Translations under genes and position numbers: made by a program
Notes under the pieces: generated by a model
Told to the model about the DNA's origin: nothing
Database searches by the model: none
The model's input: only the letters and a program-made list of their open reading frames with translations
Shown here: positions 18,893 through 22,149 of the stretch, piece after piece
How the letters are laid out: each line of letters begins with the position of its first letter
How positions within the stretch are numbered: position 1 is the stretch's first letter
Assembly (NCBI GenBank): GCA_000787465.1
Contig: JSYX01000578.1
Span: forward strand, 1-22,149
Length of the DNA stretch: 22,149 nt
Reading direction: 5' to 3'
Source: Thermomucor indicae-seudaticae
Lineage: Eukaryota > Mucoromycota > Mucoromycetes > Mucorales > Lichtheimiaceae

Positions 18893-21800
18893 GAGAAGGG
18901 TGAAAAAAAAAGAGAACACACGGAGTAATTGAAAGGCAGAGATCAAAGCTGGCCCAAGAACCAGCAAGAGCTGTACAAAGAGGAAACGAGAGCGATCGGT
19001 CCCCCTCCCCAAGGCATGCACGTGACTGAAGTCTTCTGAAATTTTGGATGCAAATACTTATCATACGGAATGATAAAGACGGTGGAAGGCCTGTGGACCG
19101 TGGTTATTGACAATTCCAGACATTTCAACGTAAAACAGAAATCAGATACGCCACGACACGAACACTGTTGGTTTCAGTCAGAGTATATTAGAACCAGCTT
19201 CTCTTCCATTACTTTTCAAGTCCTCTTTCTTTCCGAATTGTACAAGCTTGTTACTGCAAGAACTCCTCCCAAATAAGCAAGTTTTACCAAGTTTCGAAGC
19301 TGTTAAGTGTACCATTCAAGAACTGAGGCTTTACACGCCCTTTGTCAAGTAGTGACATTGGACTTCAAAGCCAAAAGGTACTGTACTGCATCGAATTGTC
19401 GCTTAAGGCTACAGTGCTGATATTGTCTGATGCTAGCATAACAGTCGTGAGCCTTCCCGTGAATACAAGGCAAACCAGGTTTATCAATCTTTCCTTGATG
19501 TAAGCTCGTTTGATTTTTCGCGCTTGATCGACGCTGATCTTAACTTCTTGATCCTAGGTTTTCCCCCTTTCATCGAGGACGTCTTGGTCGAATTCGGGCC
19601 TAATCGGCAGGGGCAGCTGAATGGGTCGTGCCCATCACTTTGCGGTGCGTGTTACGGGTATGGATACTGGATATTCCTGCAACTGACAAACGTGCTAATT
19701 GTATATTCGTCTTGCAATAACTTTTTTTCCACTTTGTGTTAATTTACACTTCCTTCTGCGCAGACTTCATTTTCATTTTGTCTAATTTGTAATTTCAATT
19801 ACGCTTATCTTCAGCTATAAACCTGTAGTCTAGGGCTGCTCAAGTATGACTTAAACCTGAACGCGTGTATATTTAACTTCTCTTCCGAATGAAGCCATTT
19901 TTATCAAAGAAAAATCATAATGCTGATGACAGTAAATAAAGACCACCTTGAGTAAGCGTCGTTGTTATAAATTAACTTTTTCCTTTGATACCTTGGCAAT
20001 GACTAGTAAGGTGTAACGATTCCTGTCATGTGAAAAGCCAAGATATTAATATTAAGTTTACCTCCTTTTCTAGCATTTCCCTCCAAACGAAAGGCATTTT
20101 GCCCTTTACTTAAGCATGATGTAAGCGTATTGTGATGTCAAGCATGCGCAGAAAGGTGTATCTACAAACTTCCTTGTCATCTCTGATAAACGATAATGTA
20201 CCCGTCAAATGTAATACGTAAACTACAAGCCACCAAACGCTTCGTTCTTCTATTTTTGAGGCTTTATCCAATATAGAAGCAGTCAAAGCCAGATTTCCAC
20301 AACAAAAATGCGCGTGTTTGTTTGGTCAACGTGGATGACAACTCATTTTCCAGCAATGCTAATTTCGCTACAATTTTTACAATGTTTTTCTGACATTAAG
20401 GCAGGCGTTCCAGCTTGAGCTTTCGTGATGCATATTAAGATATGTAAGCACTATTGCAAATTATAAAGCAGTCCAACTTACTTAACTAGGAGAACATATC
20501 TTTAGGGAAATCGGTTCGTCAAGTTAGGTGAAGTTATGCGACTGTAGCTTACCAACGTCACTTACACTCCAGGCTTACTATTCGCCTGCGGCTAATGAGC
20601 CGGAATAATCTAGACATTTTCTTGTATTTCTGACGTGCTGATCGGTTTATGAATGGTAAAGTCCTAGCCAAAATTAGGTGCACGATTTTCAGCTGAATTC
20701 TTTACCCAGTTTTTCGACATTATGACCTTTGTTGTACAAAAAACGAACAGCAACCATTACGAAACATACTGTCAATGATATTGATGCAAGAAAGAAACCC
20801 TGAGTAGTGTACTGTAGGTTCTTCTCATAACAAATCAGCAGTGAGCTGTAATTATACAGAAATCATAGCAAAAATGCTAAAGAACCAATGAGTCCGTATA
20901 CTCCAAAGCGAAATCATGGTTAATATTTTCCGTGTCTGCATATAAGAATGGTTCATACGCAGCACACGGAAAGAGAGTAAATGAGTTTATTGTCCAGTGA
21001 AGCGTGGCATTTAGTTCATTCCGATTTGCGCTTTTCTCTGTCTGTCCGTCCGTTTGCGCGCAAAAATCGACGTCACTTGATCCATACAGCCTTCGCTGAT
21101 TTTCAGTGTCGTCAAAGCATTAAAAGCAACGAGCAGTTGATGTATACCAATGATGAAGAAGAAGGACTGAAAGATCTAATAGCGATATCGCAATAAACAA
21201 CCGTCTAATTGATGACTTGTTGACGGATAAAATTCAACATACAGTATGGCTGATTGAAGGAAGCTTGATATTCTCTGAGGGAGGCTTCACAGGGTCATCG
21301 GTCATCTATCGGCTAGTATATATTGAAGAACTCTCAAAGGCGTTACAAAATGGATAATTAATAAAATATCGACTGCGCTATGGACTCGATTAATGTCACA
21401 TATGCCTAGTAAAGCTTCCAGCTTCACAAGGGGAGCATATCCAGTGAATTCTTTTTAGTGATTTGTCTCTGAAGGTCTTGTCCTCGAAACTTCACAAGCG
21501 AATAAATACTGGTTTTTGAATAACTTTTTTGCGTCCTCATTTTGGCAGTGTTTGCAGCATCTTCAAGTGAATTTTGTGCGATGCTTTAACCAGGATTCGC
21601 GGTGAAACCGAAATAGATTTCGAAAGTGAAATAAAAACCTTTTACGCTACGGAAGGCTCATGGTATGTTTCTGTGAGTTCGACTTGCTGCGTAACAGATC
21701 ACGTCTAAGAGAAGTGTGTCCTCGTCATGTATACGCTTTCGATCATTATGAATTCTCGAACAGAAGGAACAACATGCGTCAATATTTGAGACGATGTGCG

Positions 21801-21927
21801 GAAAAATCATATAAAAAGACAAGTGCAGTGCGTTTCTCTCTTTCTCTGGCTTTGGCTTTGACACTGACCCCGGTAAATTGCTCGATATTTTGCATGATCT
21901 GAGGAGTAACATACTTATCTCTCTTAG
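18893..21927. other. Long gap upstream of SPT20
   Basis: About 3 kb, AT-rich, no recognisable gene. The left end is the SPT20 promoter and leader, with a pyrimidine-rich stretch (minus strand) before the ATG. Short plus-strand ORFs occur at 19070-19276 (68 codons), 19524-19742 (72 codons, opened by a TTG; includes FPPFIEDVLVEFGPNRQGQL) and 20981-21196 (71 codons, MSLLSSEAWHLV...). None has family resemblance or a clear gene structure, and each may be chance or a relic. No tRNA, rRNA or terminal inverted repeats of a transposon were seen. Confidence 0.4.
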
Positions 21928-22090
21928 CCTGCATGACCTCTGTCCTGGCCCTTCTCGGCGTAAATGCTCCCTGCGGTATGCATAGTAAGTATATCTGCTG
22001 TCCATAAATTAAGACATTGTTGTCAACTTCTTCTGGCAGGCCGCTGCGGAAGGTGCAGCCATACCCCCTCGGGAGTTTCCCGTTGGGGAG
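21928..22090 (+). CDS. Possible 5' part of a plus-strand gene running off the window
   Basis: Two short blocks are bounded by strong plus-strand splice signals. The first (21928-21984) lies between ATCTCTCTTAG and GTAAGTATA. The second (22040-22090) lies between TTCTTCTGGCAG and GTAAGTAC; the intron between them would be 55 nt, the size usual in this window. From the ATG at 21933 the joined frame begins MTSVLALLGVNAPCGMH and continues SRCGRCSHTPSG. A further donor (GTAAAT, 21871) upstream suggests another exon that might lie in the 21660-21870 open frame. The frame is not secure: in another frame the second block stays open through its donor to a TGA ending at 22140. No family recognised. Confidence 0.28.
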
Positions 22091-22149
22091 GTAAGTACAA
22101 AGTCTATCGACGACGTGTATAAGGGCAAGATTACTGAATGATGGTTGAA

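Noticed and set aside
18893..21927. Transposon or tRNA cluster in the long right gap
   Set aside because: No terminal repeats, transposase motifs or B-box-like tRNA sequence could be found by eye.

Overview
The window looks like nuclear DNA of a filamentous fungus, most likely an early-diverging (Mucoromycota-type) one. The recognisable genes are eukaryotic and are cut by many short introns, mostly 48-68 nt, with GTAAG/GTRNGN donors and TAG/CAG acceptors. The proteins are fungal in kind: Bud6/Aip3, the SAGA subunit Spt20, an F-BAR/SH3 protein of the Cdc15/Hof1/Imp2 class, and two F-box proteins. The taxonomic call is an inference; I see no rRNA, tRNA, CRISPR array or intact transposon. Every exon boundary given here was read by eye from splice signals, reading-frame continuity and family resemblance.

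Layout. All six confident genes lie on the minus strand. From left to right: an F-box/Kelch protein (1073-3030, 3 exons); BUD6/AIP3 (4645-6849, 5 exons); a small secreted protein with a possible Kre9/Knh-like Ig fold (7046-7668, 3 exons); a single-exon F-box protein (8010-9101); an F-BAR/SH3 protein (12257-14644, 8 exons); and SPT20 (14875-18892, about 14 exons, with long glutamine and Gln-Ala repeats). BUD6 and the secreted gene are tightly packed, as are the F-BAR gene and SPT20 (about 200-230 bp apart).

The long gaps are 1-1072, 3031-4644, 9102-12256 and 18893-22149. The 9.1-12.2 kb gap is not empty. It holds a probable gene relic on the plus strand (9304-9595, one in-frame stop and one frameshift) and a chain of open blocks with splice signals on the minus strand (10165-11562) that may be an unrecognised or decaying gene. 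The far right edge has two short plus-strand exon-like blocks that could be the start of a gene running off the window.

Functionally, BUD6 (polarisome, actin/formin) and the F-BAR/SH3 protein (membrane-cortex scaffold of septation) both belong to actin-based growth and division. The F-box proteins are probable substrate adaptors for SCF ubiquitin ligases, and Spt20 holds together the SAGA coactivator. I see no sign that the genes form one dedicated system. No convincing new multi-gene system was found; the most open questions are the 9.3-11.6 kb region and the 5' end of SPT20.
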